Positions 17,189-25,541 of a stretch of DNA of 64,000 bases are shown here, one piece after another. This DNA comes from Rhodococcoides fascians NBRC 12155 = LMG 3623 (GTDB taxonomy: Bacteria > Actinomycetota > Actinomycetes > Mycobacteriales > Mycobacteriaceae), in NCBI RefSeq assembly GCF_001894785.1, contig NZ_BCWW01000003.1, positions 186,001-250,000 on the forward strand. Reading direction: 5' to 3'. The position numbers and the translations under genes are program-made. The notes beneath the pieces are model-generated. The model saw only the letters and a list, made by a program, of their open reading frames with translations. It searched no databases and was not told where the DNA came from. Each line of letters opens with the position of its first letter. Position 1 is the stretch's first letter.

Positions 17189-18379
17189 CTATCGTGGTTC
17201 GCGAGGCAAGCCGAGCCCGCGCTCGCCGATGATGTTGCGCTGGATCTCGTCCGAACCGCCGGCGATTCGATACCCGGGAGCTCCGAGAAGATGTTCGGTC
17301 CACGCGAAGGTGTCGGGTGCACCGGTGTCCGCCAGGATCCGGGGCCCGAGGAATGCCGCGGCCGCGTCGCCGATGCGTTTGAGATTCTGAGTCCACACCA
17401 GTTTGCCGATCGAACCCTCCACTCCGGGAACAGCTCCGGCCAATTCGCGCTCGGCGTACCTGGCGACCATGAGTGCCGACGCTCGTTCGTAGACAGCAAC
17501 TTCGGCCAGTTGTTGCCGGACGAGCGGATCGTCCGAGATACCGAGGCTCTTGGCGAGCCGGACAAGATCGGCGCCGTTTCCGCCGGCGCTCACGATCCCG
17601 GCGCTCGAACTCCGCTCGAACCCGAGTGTCGTCAGCGCGACGGTCCAGCCGTCGCCCTCGTCACCGAGCCTCGACGAGTCGGGCAACTCGACGTCGGCGA
17701 GAAACACCTCGTTGAACGTCGACCCGCCGGACATTTGCCGAATGGGTCTGATGTCGACCCCGGGTGCGTCCATGGGCATCATGAACGCAGTCATGCCGCG
17801 GTGTTTCGGGACGGTTGTGTCTGTGCGGGCGATGAGCAGACCCCACTTGGAGAACTGCGCCCCCGAACTCCAGACCTTCTGGCCGTTCACGCGCCAGCCG
17901 CCGCCGGACTTGACTGCCTTGGTCGACAATCCGGCAAGGTCGGAGCCTGCTCCGGGTTCGGAGAACAGTTGGCAGCAGAGCTCGTCGGCCCGCAGGAAGG
18001 GCTCGACGAATGTCTTCTTCTGTTCGGGGGAACCCACAGCGTGGATGGTCGGTGCCACCAATTCGACTGTCACCAGAATGGTCTCGTGTCGCTCCGGTGC
18101 TTCGTACCGCCGTTCGAGCCCGACGTACGCGCGCTCGTGGCTCGCGGTGAGACCCGGGCCACCCCATTCGGGTGCCCAGGTGATCGCACCGAATCCGGCA
18201 TCGACACGGCGGCTCTGCCACTGTGCCGCAGCCTCGATCAGCTCGCGTTCCTCGTCGTGACTGCGGTTGTGAAAGATCGCATAGTTGGGGTCGGACATCG
18301 TGGTGTTCGTCCGGGGTTCGAGGTTCTCTGCGAGCCACGCCTCGGACTTCTCGGCGAATGCCTGTACGTCGATCGTCAT
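17189..18379 (-). CDS. Acyl-CoA dehydrogenase, full-length subunit
   Basis: The protein has 396 residues. It has the middle-domain motif CQLFSEPGAGSDLAGL for flavin and substrate binding and the C-terminal GGSDEIQRNIIGERGLGLP. The ATG at 18379 overlaps the stop of the enoyl-CoA hydratase (ATGA), which fixes the start. Together with the shorter dehydrogenase that follows, it probably forms a two-subunit enzyme that introduces the double bond in a CoA-activated acid. The substrate is unknown; ring-bearing or branched acids are typical for such pairs. Confidence 0.9.
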   Translation of the reverse strand: MTIDVQAFAEKSEAWLAENLEPRTNTTMSDPNYAIFHNRSHDEERELIEAAAQWQSRRVDAGFGAITWAPEWGGPGLTASHERAYVGLERRYEAPERHETILVTVELVAPTIHAVGSPEQKKTFVEPFLRADELCCQLFSEPGAGSDLAGLSTKAVKSGGGWRVNGQKVWSSGAQFSKWGLLIARTDTTVPKHRGMTAFMMPMDAPGVDIRPIRQMSGGSTFNEVFLADVELPDSSRLGDEGDGWTVALTTLGFERSSSAGIVSAGGNGADLVRLAKSLGISDDPLVRQQLAEVAVYERASALMVARYAERELAGAVPGVEGSIGKLVWTQNLKRIGDAAAAFLGPRILADTGAPDTFAWTEHLLGAPGYRIAGGSDEIQRNIIGERGLGLPREPR

Positions 18380-19173
18380 GACTTCGTTCCTCCCGACATC
18401 TCCGCGATCCGCGCCTCGACCGCGATCTTGGAATCCGGGTGTTCGGACAGGCGAAGGGTGTACGACTGCTCGAGCTCGTACCCGCGTTTGATGTCGACGT
18501 CCTCGCAACCGTTCAGGGACTGTTTGGCCAAGGTCAGCGCATAGCGGCTCTTGGCTGCGATCGACCGTGCGCGGGACATCGCGGTGGCCATGAACGTCTC
18601 GTGCGCAACGACTTCGATCGGAGCACCCCAGTTCTTCAACGTTGCCGCGTCCACTGCCTCGGCGGTGAAGAACATCCGACGCATTGCTTGTTGCGGCAGC
18701 ATCCGAGCGGTGAAGCGTCCACCGCCGAGGACACCGACGCCCATTTCGGGGAGACCGAAGGTGGCCCGTTCCGAGGCGACCACCAGATCGCACACCGATG
18801 TGAGACCGAATCCACTACCGAGGCAGGGGCCGTTGATCGCGCCGATCACGGGCAGGGCGCAGTCCAGCACTCCGAAGATCGCGCGCTTGGCCTCGCGCAT
18901 GTCCACCACGCCGCTCGTCGCATCCATGACGCGGAAACTACCGAGATCGTTTCCGGCGCAGAATATGCGGCCGCGCCCGGTCAGTACCACCACGCGGACG
19001 TCCTGGTTGTCCGACAGTGCCTCGAAGACGGTGGCGATCTCCCGATACATCTGCGTGTCGATCGCGTTGACCTTGCCCCGGGCCAATTCGACCACTGCGA
19101 TGCCGGGCTCGGGCTCGGTGACCACAACGTGGTCGACTCCGGCAGGCTGTAATGACTCGGTCTGTGAAGACAT
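18376..19173 (-). CDS. Enoyl-CoA hydratase/isomerase family protein
   Basis: The protein has 265 residues with the crotonase fold: VVVLTGRGRIFCAGNDL forms the first oxyanion loop and GAINGPCLGSGFGLTSVCDLVVAS the second. The usual catalytic glutamates are not clearly in their normal places, with F-G-L-P-E-M-G-V-G-V-L-G-G preserving one of them. It could hydrate, isomerise or cleave a CoA thioester. It lies 8 bases behind the CoA ligase and overlaps the next gene by 4 bases. Confidence 0.88.
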   Translation of the reverse strand: MSSQTESLQPAGVDHVVVTEPEPGIAVVELARGKVNAIDTQMYREIATVFEALSDNQDVRVVVLTGRGRIFCAGNDLGSFRVMDATSGVVDMREAKRAIFGVLDCALPVIGAINGPCLGSGFGLTSVCDLVVASERATFGLPEMGVGVLGGGRFTARMLPQQAMRRMFFTAEAVDAATLKNWGAPIEVVAHETFMATAMSRARSIAAKSRYALTLAKQSLNGCEDVDIKRGYELEQSYTLRLSEHPDSKIAVEARIAEMSGGTKS

Positions 19174-19181
19174 GGGAGCCT

Positions 19182-20813
19182 CTATCTCTCGTGTGACGCG
19201 GCGAAGGTCATCGCCGCCATCTGCGCCGGTACGGCGGCGCGATCGCGGGTCCAGTTGCGCAGTGCGAATTTCTGCACCTTGCCACTGGCGGTCTTGGGTA
19301 GCGAGTCCACCACGAAGATGCTTTCGGGAATCTTCTGTACGGCTATGTCGCGGTCGACGAGGAATCGGTGGACTTCATCGAGGGTGAGGTCTCGGCGATC
19401 GCGAGTGACGACGAACGCGCAACCCCGTTCTCCCGTAAGGGAATCGGGTCCTACGACGACGGCGACCTCGATCACGGACGGGTGCGCACCGAGCTGGTTC
19501 TCGACATCGTGGGCGCTGATCTTCTCCCCGGAACGGTTGATGATGTCCTTGATTCTCCCCACCACGTGAATGGCACCGTCGCTGTCGAAGCGGCCGAGGT
19601 CACCGGTCCTGAAGAAGCCGTCGTCGGTGAAGGCGTCATCGTTGAGGGTGGGGTCGAGATAGCCCAGAAACGTATCCGGTCCGCGCCAGAGTATCTCGCC
19701 GACGCCGCCCGCTCCGTTCGACACGATGACCTCGGTGGGTGCGATGGGGCGTCCGTCGGATTTCTGGCGCACGGCCGAGGAATCCCACCGATCGGCAGTG
19801 GTGACCGACGGACCTTCGGTGGCCCCGTACATGCGAACGACGGTGCCAAGGCGAGTCGTGGCCGCCGCGGTGAGTGTGTCGGGTACGTCGGCTCCGCCGC
19901 ACACGATGTACCTGATCGACGGTGTCCGAACCTGCGCCGACTCGGCTTCGTCGAGCAGTCCGCGGAGGAACGGCGTCGAAAAGATCATGAAGCTGCACTG
20001 TTCGTCGACGATGTGGCCGAGCGCGACAGCAGGATCCCACGTTTGTTGTAGGACAACGGATGTACCGAGAAGAAACGGCAGAACGAGGGCGCAATTGACG
20101 CCGGTGACGTGGGTGACCGGCGACGGGTTGAAGATCACGTCGGTCTCGTTGAGTCCGAACCAGTCGATCATCGACGAGTTCTCGTAGACCAGGGTGTTGT
20201 GGCTGTGCAGGGCACCCTTGGGGTCGGCGGTAGTACCGGATGTGTAGAGCAACAGGCAGACCTCGTCGGCGGAAGGTGCTGTGCGCGAACGCAATTCCGA
20301 GATCATCTCGTCCGTGACTCGGTCGAGCAGATCGTCCCACCCCGCCAAGGACACGACGAATTCGAGGCCCGGCAGATCGTCGGCCAGATCGCGATACATG
20401 GCGTCCACGTCGACTCCGCGCAACTCGGCGGGGACGAATGCGACCTTCGCTCGTGACTGTCCGAGAATGAAACGGAGCTCTCGGGACCGATAGATGGGCA
20501 CGATGGGGTTGGCGACCGCACCCAGCTTCATGACGGCCTGAAAGACGACTACTGTCTCGACGCAATTCGGGAGCTGAAACGACACGACGTCGTCGGACGT
20601 GACGCCGCGGGCGTGCAGGGCGGCGGCCAATCGCGTCGCATCTCGATCGATCTCGGCAAACGTGACGCGGCGCGCGCCGTCGACCACGGCCACGGCGTCC
20701 GGGTACATGCGAGCGGCACGCGTCAGGTAGTACCCGATCGGCCGGTCGTTCCACTGCCCGCCGGTCCGGTACGAGTGCGCGAGGTCGGCGCTCGGCGGCC
20801 TGGTCGGCAACAT
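19182..20813 (-). CDS. Acyl-CoA synthetase (AMP-forming, ANL superfamily)
   Basis: The protein has 543 residues. It activates a carboxylic acid through an acyl-adenylate. Motifs are the P-loop LLYTSGTTADPKG, MYGATEG, the FRTGDLGRFD hinge region and the catalytic lysine in SLPKTASGKVQKF near the C-terminus. It heads the leftward operon ligase, hydratase, dehydrogenase, dehydrogenase, a minimal beta-oxidation set. The ATG follows GAGGTAGGGAGT. It is divergent from the GntR regulator, whose operator-like site lies in the shared gap. The acid it activates is not identifiable from sequence. Confidence 0.93.
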   Translation of the reverse strand: MLPTRPPSADLAHSYRTGGQWNDRPIGYYLTRAARMYPDAVAVVDGARRVTFAEIDRDATRLAAALHARGVTSDDVVSFQLPNCVETVVVFQAVMKLGAVANPIVPIYRSRELRFILGQSRAKVAFVPAELRGVDVDAMYRDLADDLPGLEFVVSLAGWDDLLDRVTDEMISELRSRTAPSADEVCLLLYTSGTTADPKGALHSHNTLVYENSSMIDWFGLNETDVIFNPSPVTHVTGVNCALVLPFLLGTSVVLQQTWDPAVALGHIVDEQCSFMIFSTPFLRGLLDEAESAQVRTPSIRYIVCGGADVPDTLTAAATTRLGTVVRMYGATEGPSVTTADRWDSSAVRQKSDGRPIAPTEVIVSNGAGGVGEILWRGPDTFLGYLDPTLNDDAFTDDGFFRTGDLGRFDSDGAIHVVGRIKDIINRSGEKISAHDVENQLGAHPSVIEVAVVVGPDSLTGERGCAFVVTRDRRDLTLDEVHRFLVDRDIAVQKIPESIFVVDSLPKTASGKVQKFALRNWTRDRAAVPAQMAAMTFAASHER

Positions 20814-20875
20814 CGCTACTCCCTACCTCGAGGTTCGATACTTTTCTGACAACAACTACAGTAACTAACCACACA

Positions 20876-20886
20876 AACTATGTATA
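20876..20886 (+). promoter_or_regulatory. Candidate operator AACTATGTATA, copy 3
   Basis: This site differs by one base from the two exact AACTATGTACA copies. It lies 43 bases before the GntR start codon, in the 115-base gap shared with the CoA ligase gene. The position fits autoregulation plus control of the beta-oxidation operon. Confidence 0.4.
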
Positions 20887-20928
20887 GGTTTAAGCTAGAT
20901 CACACACGCTCGACGCTATGGTTGTCCC

Positions 20929-21678
20929 ATGGTGACCACAGACGGTGAGATCGTCCCGCGCGCGCGGGCACCCAAGATGTCCGCCAAGATAGCGAACCTC
21001 ATCGCCGACCAGATCCTGACCGGCGGCATCATCGAGGGGCAGCGGCTGCCGACCGAGAAGGACATGGTCGCAGAGCACGGCGTCGCACGGACCACCGTCC
21101 GCGAGGCGCTTCGGCTCCTGGAGAGCCGTGACCTGGTCACCATCAAATCGGGCATCGGTGGTGGGCCGGTGGCGAAACGCCCTAAGCTGGAATCGCTGGG
21201 CAACACGATGAAGTTGTTCCTACAGATCGACGGAGCCAACATCAGCGACGTCATCGACGTTCGGCTGATGCTCGAACCGATCGTGGCGCGCGAAGCCGCG
21301 GCGAACATCACCGACGAACAGGTCGGGGTCATGCAGACCGCGTTGGACCGAATGCGCGAGGACCCAGGCGACTACGGCAACTTTCAGGACAACAACGCGG
21401 CCTTTCAGCGCAGCGTGTACGACGCCGCAGGAAACCCGGTCCTGAACATCGTGATGGAGACTCTCTGGCTGCTGGTGCGGGACGCCGAGCCGAACGAGCA
21501 CCCCATTGCCACACGGCTCGCCGCAATCGAGATGCAGCAGGACGTCCTCGACGCGATGCGGGCCCGCGACGAGGATGCGGCAGCCGACACCATGAGCGCG
21601 TTCGTCCAGGAAACCGCGAAATACTACCGTCGCCGGCTGTCCAAGATCATTTCCAGGCCGGTTCGGTGGCAGATGTGA
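20929..21678 (+). CDS. GntR-family transcriptional regulator, FadR subfamily (FCD domain)
   Basis: The protein has 249 residues. The N-terminal winged helix (residues about 15-80) has the GntR pattern with RLPTEKDMVAEHGVARTTVREALRLLE. The rest is an all-helical FCD ligand domain with histidine/aspartate positions typical of metal-assisted acid binding. Such regulators usually repress catabolic operons until an organic acid or acyl-CoA is present. It is divergent from the CoA ligase operon, and its likely operator recurs before the aldehyde dehydrogenase and ABC operons. I infer that it governs the whole island. Confidence 0.92.
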   Translation: MVTTDGEIVPRARAPKMSAKIANLIADQILTGGIIEGQRLPTEKDMVAEHGVARTTVREALRLLESRDLVTIKSGIGGGPVAKRPKLESLGNTMKLFLQIDGANISDVIDVRLMLEPIVAREAAANITDEQVGVMQTALDRMREDPGDYGNFQDNNAAFQRSVYDAAGNPVLNIVMETLWLLVRDAEPNEHPIATRLAAIEMQQDVLDAMRARDEDAAADTMSAFVQETAKYYRRRLSKIISRPVRWQM

Positions 21679-22201
21679 TCAAAGGAGTCAGTACCGGAGA
21701 ACGAACCTTCGGAATCTGCACTCATTGTTTCGAGACCGTCGTGACGGCTATTCAGTGCGGCGATGGCGCACGCTCCCCGCGATGCGACCGCTGATACGGA
21801 TCTTCGCCGTGCGCTCGTCCCAGATGTGCAGACGTATCAGGTTTGGGGGCAAAGTGCTGCAGGTGTCCAAAACTTTGGAGCTGATCGAGCGGACGGCCCG
21901 CATCTACGCCCTTCGTCGGGATTTACACCCCGCGGAGGAGGTGTCGATTCCGATTGGGGGCGTGGATTCAAGTCTTCGCTGCGCAACCGCAGGCCCACCA
22001 CATCGCCACAGGTCGGAATACGAAGAGCTGAGTCGTCGTTGACTCCATCGACGGTGTTCGATCCCAATGCCCCGGGTACCAACCATCAGCCGCTACGAGC
22101 GGCCACCTGCCGAGAGGCGCACTGGCGAACACCGTCACCCAATACCGATCAGAGCCGCGCACTAAGAGGTGCGCGGCTCTGTTCGTTCCACAAGCCCGAT
22201 A
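21679..22201. other. Gene-free 520-base interval
   Basis: No convincing gene is seen on either strand. Frames of about 80-185 codons exist, but their products lack recognisable motifs and they overlap one another. The stretch around 21930-21990 has a tRNA-3'-end-like look (GTGGATTCAAGTC) but no pairing arms. The only clear structure is the hairpin at 22151-22180. Confidence 0.5.
22151..22180. terminator. Hairpin terminator downstream of the SnoaL-like gene
   Basis: A perfect 12-base-pair stem (AGAGCCGCGCAC with its complement) closes a 6-base TAAGAG loop. It lies 22 bases past the stop of the leftward SnoaL-like gene, so it most likely ends the padR-snoaL transcript. A short T-rich stretch follows on the plus strand as well. 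Confidence 0.7.
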
Positions 22202-22612
22202 TCACCGCTTGTCTTGCTTCTCCGCGGAAGCCATCAAACCCATTTCGGCGGCAAATTCTGTCGCCATGGCTTTGGAGAGTGCCTGCGCAGCCGACAGCGG
22301 ACGCACCATCACGGTGAAATTGTCGATCAGGCCGTCGGAATTCAGGTGGAGGATGTCGCAGCCGTGGACGGTCACGTCGTCGATACGGGTCTCGAAGAAC
22401 AGGACGTGATCACGGCCGCCGATGTCTTCGACGGTTTTCACGTAGCGAAGGTCCTCGAAGACGCGGGTGACGGCGCGCAGTATCGCCGCGGTCAGCTCCT
22501 TGCCGTGGTACGGCTTGAATGCGACGGGGGAGCTGAAGACGACGTCCTCGGCCAGGGTGGCGGCCATGGCGTCGTGATCGTTGGCCTCGACGGCCTGTCG
22601 GAACTGTTGCAC
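22202..22612 (-). CDS. SnoaL-like / NTF2-fold protein
   Basis: The protein has 136 residues: an N-terminal helix QQFRQAVEANDHDAM, then ATLAEDVVFSSPVAF and a sheet ending with DNFTVMVRPLSAAQAL. This is the SnoaL_2 pattern of small cone-shaped proteins that bind or convert hydrophobic ligands. The GTG start at 22612 has AGGAG 8-12 bases before it; the nearby ATG is out of frame. It follows the PadR gene in the same direction, about 93 bases behind it, and may be under its control. No reaction can be assigned. Confidence 0.78.
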   Translation of the reverse strand: MQQFRQAVEANDHDAMAATLAEDVVFSSPVAFKPYHGKELTAAILRAVTRVFEDLRYVKTVEDIGGRDHVLFFETRIDDVTVHGCDILHLNSDGLIDNFTVMVRPLSAAQALSKAMATEFAAEMGLMASAEKQDKR

Positions 22613-22705
22613 GCGTCATCTCCTGGTGGGGCCAGGGCCTGAGACACCCTCGGCTGGTGACCGAACCATACACAATTTTGCGAATATGAAAGGTGTTCGG
22701 CGGGA

Positions 22706-23266
22706 TCATCCGCGTTCAGCGCGGGTGTCGAGAACTTCGAGGACACGGGCACCCCAGCGAAGCGATTCCTCCTCGAACATCCGTCCCCGCATCAGGGTGA
22801 GGTACGGGCCGATGCGATCGGCGGTGGCCAGGAACTCGGTCTCGGTACGTCCGTCGAGCAGGCGGTGCGCCATCCGGTCGTACCGAGCCAGCTTGTCTCG
22901 TGAGAGCTGCATTCGTTCTCGGATCGCATCGGTCATCGGCTCGAGGTCCCCGGCTTCGAGAGCGTGGATAGCCACCAGGTGCTCGTCGCGAATGGCCGGA
23001 AGCTTCGGTTGCCGATGGCTCACCTGGCGCAGCGCTGCGCGTCCCTTGTCGGTGAGGCTGAACAGGCGTTTGTTGGGTCGACCGTCCTGTTCGACCAATC
23101 GCGCCGAGATCACCTCGTCTCGATCCATTCGGTCGAGTTCGCGGTAGAGCTGTTGGGGAGTGGCAGTCCAGAAGTTGGCGACGGTTGCGTCGAACGCTTT
23201 GGACAGGTCGTAACCCGACATCTCCCCGTCGACCAGTGCGGCGAGCACGGCATCACGTAGCGACAT
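22706..23266 (-). CDS. PadR-family transcriptional regulator
   Basis: The protein has 186 residues. The winged helix starts MSLRDAVLAALVDG and contains SGYDLSKAF and TPQQLYRELDRMDRDEVI, the PadR hallmark. The C-terminal PadR_C part is helical (YDRMAHRLLDGRTE). These repressors usually respond to phenolic acids or drugs. It is divergent from an SGNH hydrolase gene, and the gap contains a palindrome ACAACTTGTTGT that is the obvious operator. A close match to this site lies before the aldehyde dehydrogenase far to the left. Confidence 0.92.
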   Translation of the reverse strand: MSLRDAVLAALVDGEMSGYDLSKAFDATVANFWTATPQQLYRELDRMDRDEVISARLVEQDGRPNKRLFSLTDKGRAALRQVSHRQPKLPAIRDEHLVAIHALEAGDLEPMTDAIRERMQLSRDKLARYDRMAHRLLDGRTETEFLATADRIGPYLTLMRGRMFEEESLRWGARVLEVLDTRAERG

Positions 23267-23309
23267 GATCCAGCACAGTACCCGTCGCACGGCGGCCGGA
23301 CGTCCGGGT

Positions 23310-23326
23310 GTTAGACAACTTGTTGT
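23310..23326. promoter_or_regulatory. PadR operator candidate (palindrome ACAACTTGTTGT)
   Basis: The palindrome ACAAC-TT-GTTGT lies at 23315-23326, 44 bases upstream of padR and just before the SGNH gene. Extended to 17 bases (GTTAGACAACTTGTTGT) its reverse complement matches 576-592 at 16 positions. Placement between divergent genes fits autoregulation. Confidence 0.55.
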
Positions 23327-23350
23327 ATATTGACGTCGAGTGAAAGAACG

Positions 23351-24136
23351 GTGGACGTGGTGGATCAGTCGAAACAATTGCGATACGTAGCCCTGGGCGA
23401 CAGCCAGACGGAAGGGCTGAACGACGGCAACGACGACACGGGATTTCGTGGTTGGGCCGATCGGCTCGCCGAGCACATGGCCGAGAGCGCAGACGGGGTC
23501 GTCTATGCCAACCTCGCGGTACGTGGTCGTAAGGCCGTGCAGGTCAAGGCCGAGCAGTTGCCGGCCGCTTTGGCGTTGAAGCCGACGGTCGCGTCCGTCG
23601 CTGCCGGTGTCAACGACATCTTGCGTCGGCAGTTCGATGCGCGGACCGTGGCAGGTGAAGTGGGCGCAATGTTCGCCGCGCTCCGGGCGACCGACTGCAC
23701 AGTGATCACCATGACGTTTCCCCGCCTCGCTCACCCGGTCCCCGGAAGGACCGTCATCGCCAGGCGTATGACCGAGCTCAACGCCGAGATTCGCAGAGTC
23801 GCAGCCGAATCCGATGTCGTGGTGATCGACCTCGAGAAGCACGACGTGGCCTCTGATCCACGGCTGTGGAGTTGGGACCGACTGCATCTGAACGAGACGG
23901 GCCATGCGCGGCTCGCTGCGGCCGCCGCCTACGCCCTCGGTCTACCGGGCGCCACCGACGCATGGAATTCTCCGTTGGCACCGCTTGCCAGACCGCGCCT
24001 GCACTCCCGCGTTCGCGCCGACCTCACCTGGGCCGGAATGTTCCTCGCGCCGTGGTTGACTCGTCGGATTCGTAAACGCTCCTCGGGGGACAGTCGTACG
24101 GCCAAGCGGCCGGAGCTGACCTCGGTACTCGGGTAG
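23351..24136 (+). CDS. SGNH/GDSL-family hydrolase
   Basis: The protein has about 261 residues. The four SGNH blocks are visible: YVALGDSQTEG with the nucleophile serine, a glycine region ANLAVRGRKA, VAAGVNDILRRQ with the asparagine, and WDRLHLNETGH with the aspartate and histidine. It should hydrolyse an ester or act as a deacetylase. No signal peptide is seen, so it is probably cytoplasmic. The start is uncertain: GTG at 23351 is my choice, with GTG at 23360 and TTG at 23330 possible. It lies divergent from padR and next to a lipase-like gene. Confidence 0.88.
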   Translation: MDVVDQSKQLRYVALGDSQTEGLNDGNDDTGFRGWADRLAEHMAESADGVVYANLAVRGRKAVQVKAEQLPAALALKPTVASVAAGVNDILRRQFDARTVAGEVGAMFAALRATDCTVITMTFPRLAHPVPGRTVIARRMTELNAEIRRVAAESDVVVIDLEKHDVASDPRLWSWDRLHLNETGHARLAAAAAYALGLPGATDAWNSPLAPLARPRLHSRVRADLTWAGMFLAPWLTRRIRKRSSGDSRTAKRPELTSVLG

Positions 24137-24170
24137 AGCCGGGCGAACCGAAGCGAGCAGACCTGGTGAA

Positions 24171-25511
24171 TCAGAATCCCGGGCCGAGATTTGCAGTGTT
24201 ATCGACCAAGCTGCGCCGCATCCAGCTGTACACCCTCTCGTCGTTGAGCAGGGTGAAATGGTGCGCACTGTAGATCGCCAGACCGTCGTCCGGGCGAAGT
24301 CCGATGTTGCGGAACTTGTTTCGACCCCCGGCACTGTCGGTACGGACCAGGCCGTCACCCACGAAGACTCCGACCGGGTTGCGCGGACTTCCGGTGAGGA
24401 CCGCGGACGCGTGATGATGACGCACCCGTTCCGGAACCGAGATGTCCATGGCGGCACCGACATCGAAGCTGTCGGTGTACCGAGCATGACCGTCCTCGTC
24501 GGTGATCGCTCCGTGGATCAGATCACGGATACCGGCACTTCGACGCGCCAGTAGGTTCGCGAATGGCCGGGTCTCGGGTACGAGTGCCATTGCGGCCGCG
24601 GCGACGTGGACGCCGTGAGCAAGTGGCGCGCCCAGATGTGGTGTCCCCAGAGTGAATACGTCCGTCAGCAGATCAACCCATCGGCGACCGCTTTCGGCGG
24701 CGTGATGAGCGGCGCTGCGTGAGACCAGCCCGCCCATGGAATGTCCGACCAACGTGATCCGGTGTACCCGGACGGGCCATGCCGGTACGAGCTGCTCCAA
24801 CAAGTCCGACAGGTCGACGCCATTCGACGCAATTCGCCGTCCGGTGTTGTAGCGCAAAAAGATCGAGGTCGTCCCGGCTTCGGCGTCCAGCCGCTCTCCG
24901 TATGTGGGCCGCCCACCGAGCCGCCATGCGTATTCCGTTTCGACCAGCCCATGGACGAACACCACGAGGTGCGCTCCCGCAGTGGGAAACCCGGCGGCCA
25001 AGGCTCGGTACTCCGGGGGTACAGGGCGTCCGTCGACTCGAATCGACATCGGATGGGCCAGTACCCGGGCTGTTCTCTCCATGTCGTCGCCGATGAGACC
25101 GTTCAGAACGGCGATGGTTTGCGCGCCACGGCTGGTGTGCGACGGTGACGGCCGCGAGTCGTCCTCGGCCACGTCGTCGCCGTCGGTCAGGGAGCCGTCA
25201 GCCAGGGAGCCGTCGGTCAAGGAGCCGACGATCTTGGCTGCGCCGGTGCAGGCGGCCGCGATGCTCGCGTACGTGCCGGCGGCGATCGCGTCGTGCATCA
25301 GTTGTGTCGGCAGGGCGGCGGGACCGATACCGAGCTTCACGGCAGCAAACGTGCGTCGTGCAATTGCCGAGTGGACCGCGCGAACGCCACCCGCAGCCGA
25401 CGCCAACTCGCGAAGTGTGAGCTCGCCGAGCTCACCCCACTCCTGTGTGCGCCGAGATTTCTTCCCCGGTCCAGGTTTCGTCCCCACCGGATTCAGTGTA
25501 CGCACGTCCAC
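24171..25511 (-). CDS. Alpha/beta-hydrolase (lipase/esterase-like)
   Basis: The protein has 446 residues. The nucleophile elbow is VGHSMGGLVSRSA; AHLVVFVHGLVETEYAW supplies the oxyanion strand and YSAHHFTLLNDERVY the likely histidine. A long N-terminal part with EWGELGELTLRELASAAGG precedes the catalytic domain and may be regulatory or membrane-associated. The region contains a threefold repeat of the five residues GSLTD/GSLAD. No signal peptide is seen. The GTG at 25511 is the first good start, but the true one could lie further in. Confidence 0.85.
   Translation of the reverse strand: MDVRTLNPVGTKPGPGKKSRRTQEWGELGELTLRELASAAGGVRAVHSAIARRTFAAVKLGIGPAALPTQLMHDAIAAGTYASIAAACTGAAKIVGSLTDGSLADGSLTDGDDVAEDDSRPSPSHTSRGAQTIAVLNGLIGDDMERTARVLAHPMSIRVDGRPVPPEYRALAAGFPTAGAHLVVFVHGLVETEYAWRLGGRPTYGERLDAEAGTTSIFLRYNTGRRIASNGVDLSDLLEQLVPAWPVRVHRITLVGHSMGGLVSRSAAHHAAESGRRWVDLLTDVFTLGTPHLGAPLAHGVHVAAAAMALVPETRPFANLLARRSAGIRDLIHGAITDEDGHARYTDSFDVGAAMDISVPERVRHHHASAVLTGSPRNPVGVFVGDGLVRTDSAGGRNKFRNIGLRPDDGLAIYSAHHFTLLNDERVYSWMRRSLVDNTANLGPGF
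25181..25225 (-). repeat. Three tandem 15-base units in the lipase gene
   Basis: The units start CGTCGGTCAGGGAGC, CGTCAGCCAGGGAGC and CGTCGGTCAAGGAGC. They keep the reading frame and encode the repeated DGSLT/DGSLA segment of the hydrolase linker. Such repeats can gain or lose copies without a frameshift. Confidence 0.8.
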
Positions 25512-25541
25512 TGAAACTGCTGGCCCCGCAGAATCGGCGTC

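Noticed and set aside
16157-18544. 795-codon plus-strand frame across both acyl-CoA dehydrogenases
   Set aside because: It runs antisense through two well-supported genes and has no recognisable domain.
21930-21995. tRNA-like 3' half or att-site remnant near GTGGATTCAAGTC
   Set aside because: The arms do not pair and no anticodon arm or acceptor stem can be built; no integrase is nearby.
22706-23905. 399-codon minus-strand frame including PadR
   Set aside because: Only the last 186 residues match PadR; the upstream part is antisense to the SGNH hydrolase and crosses the operator.
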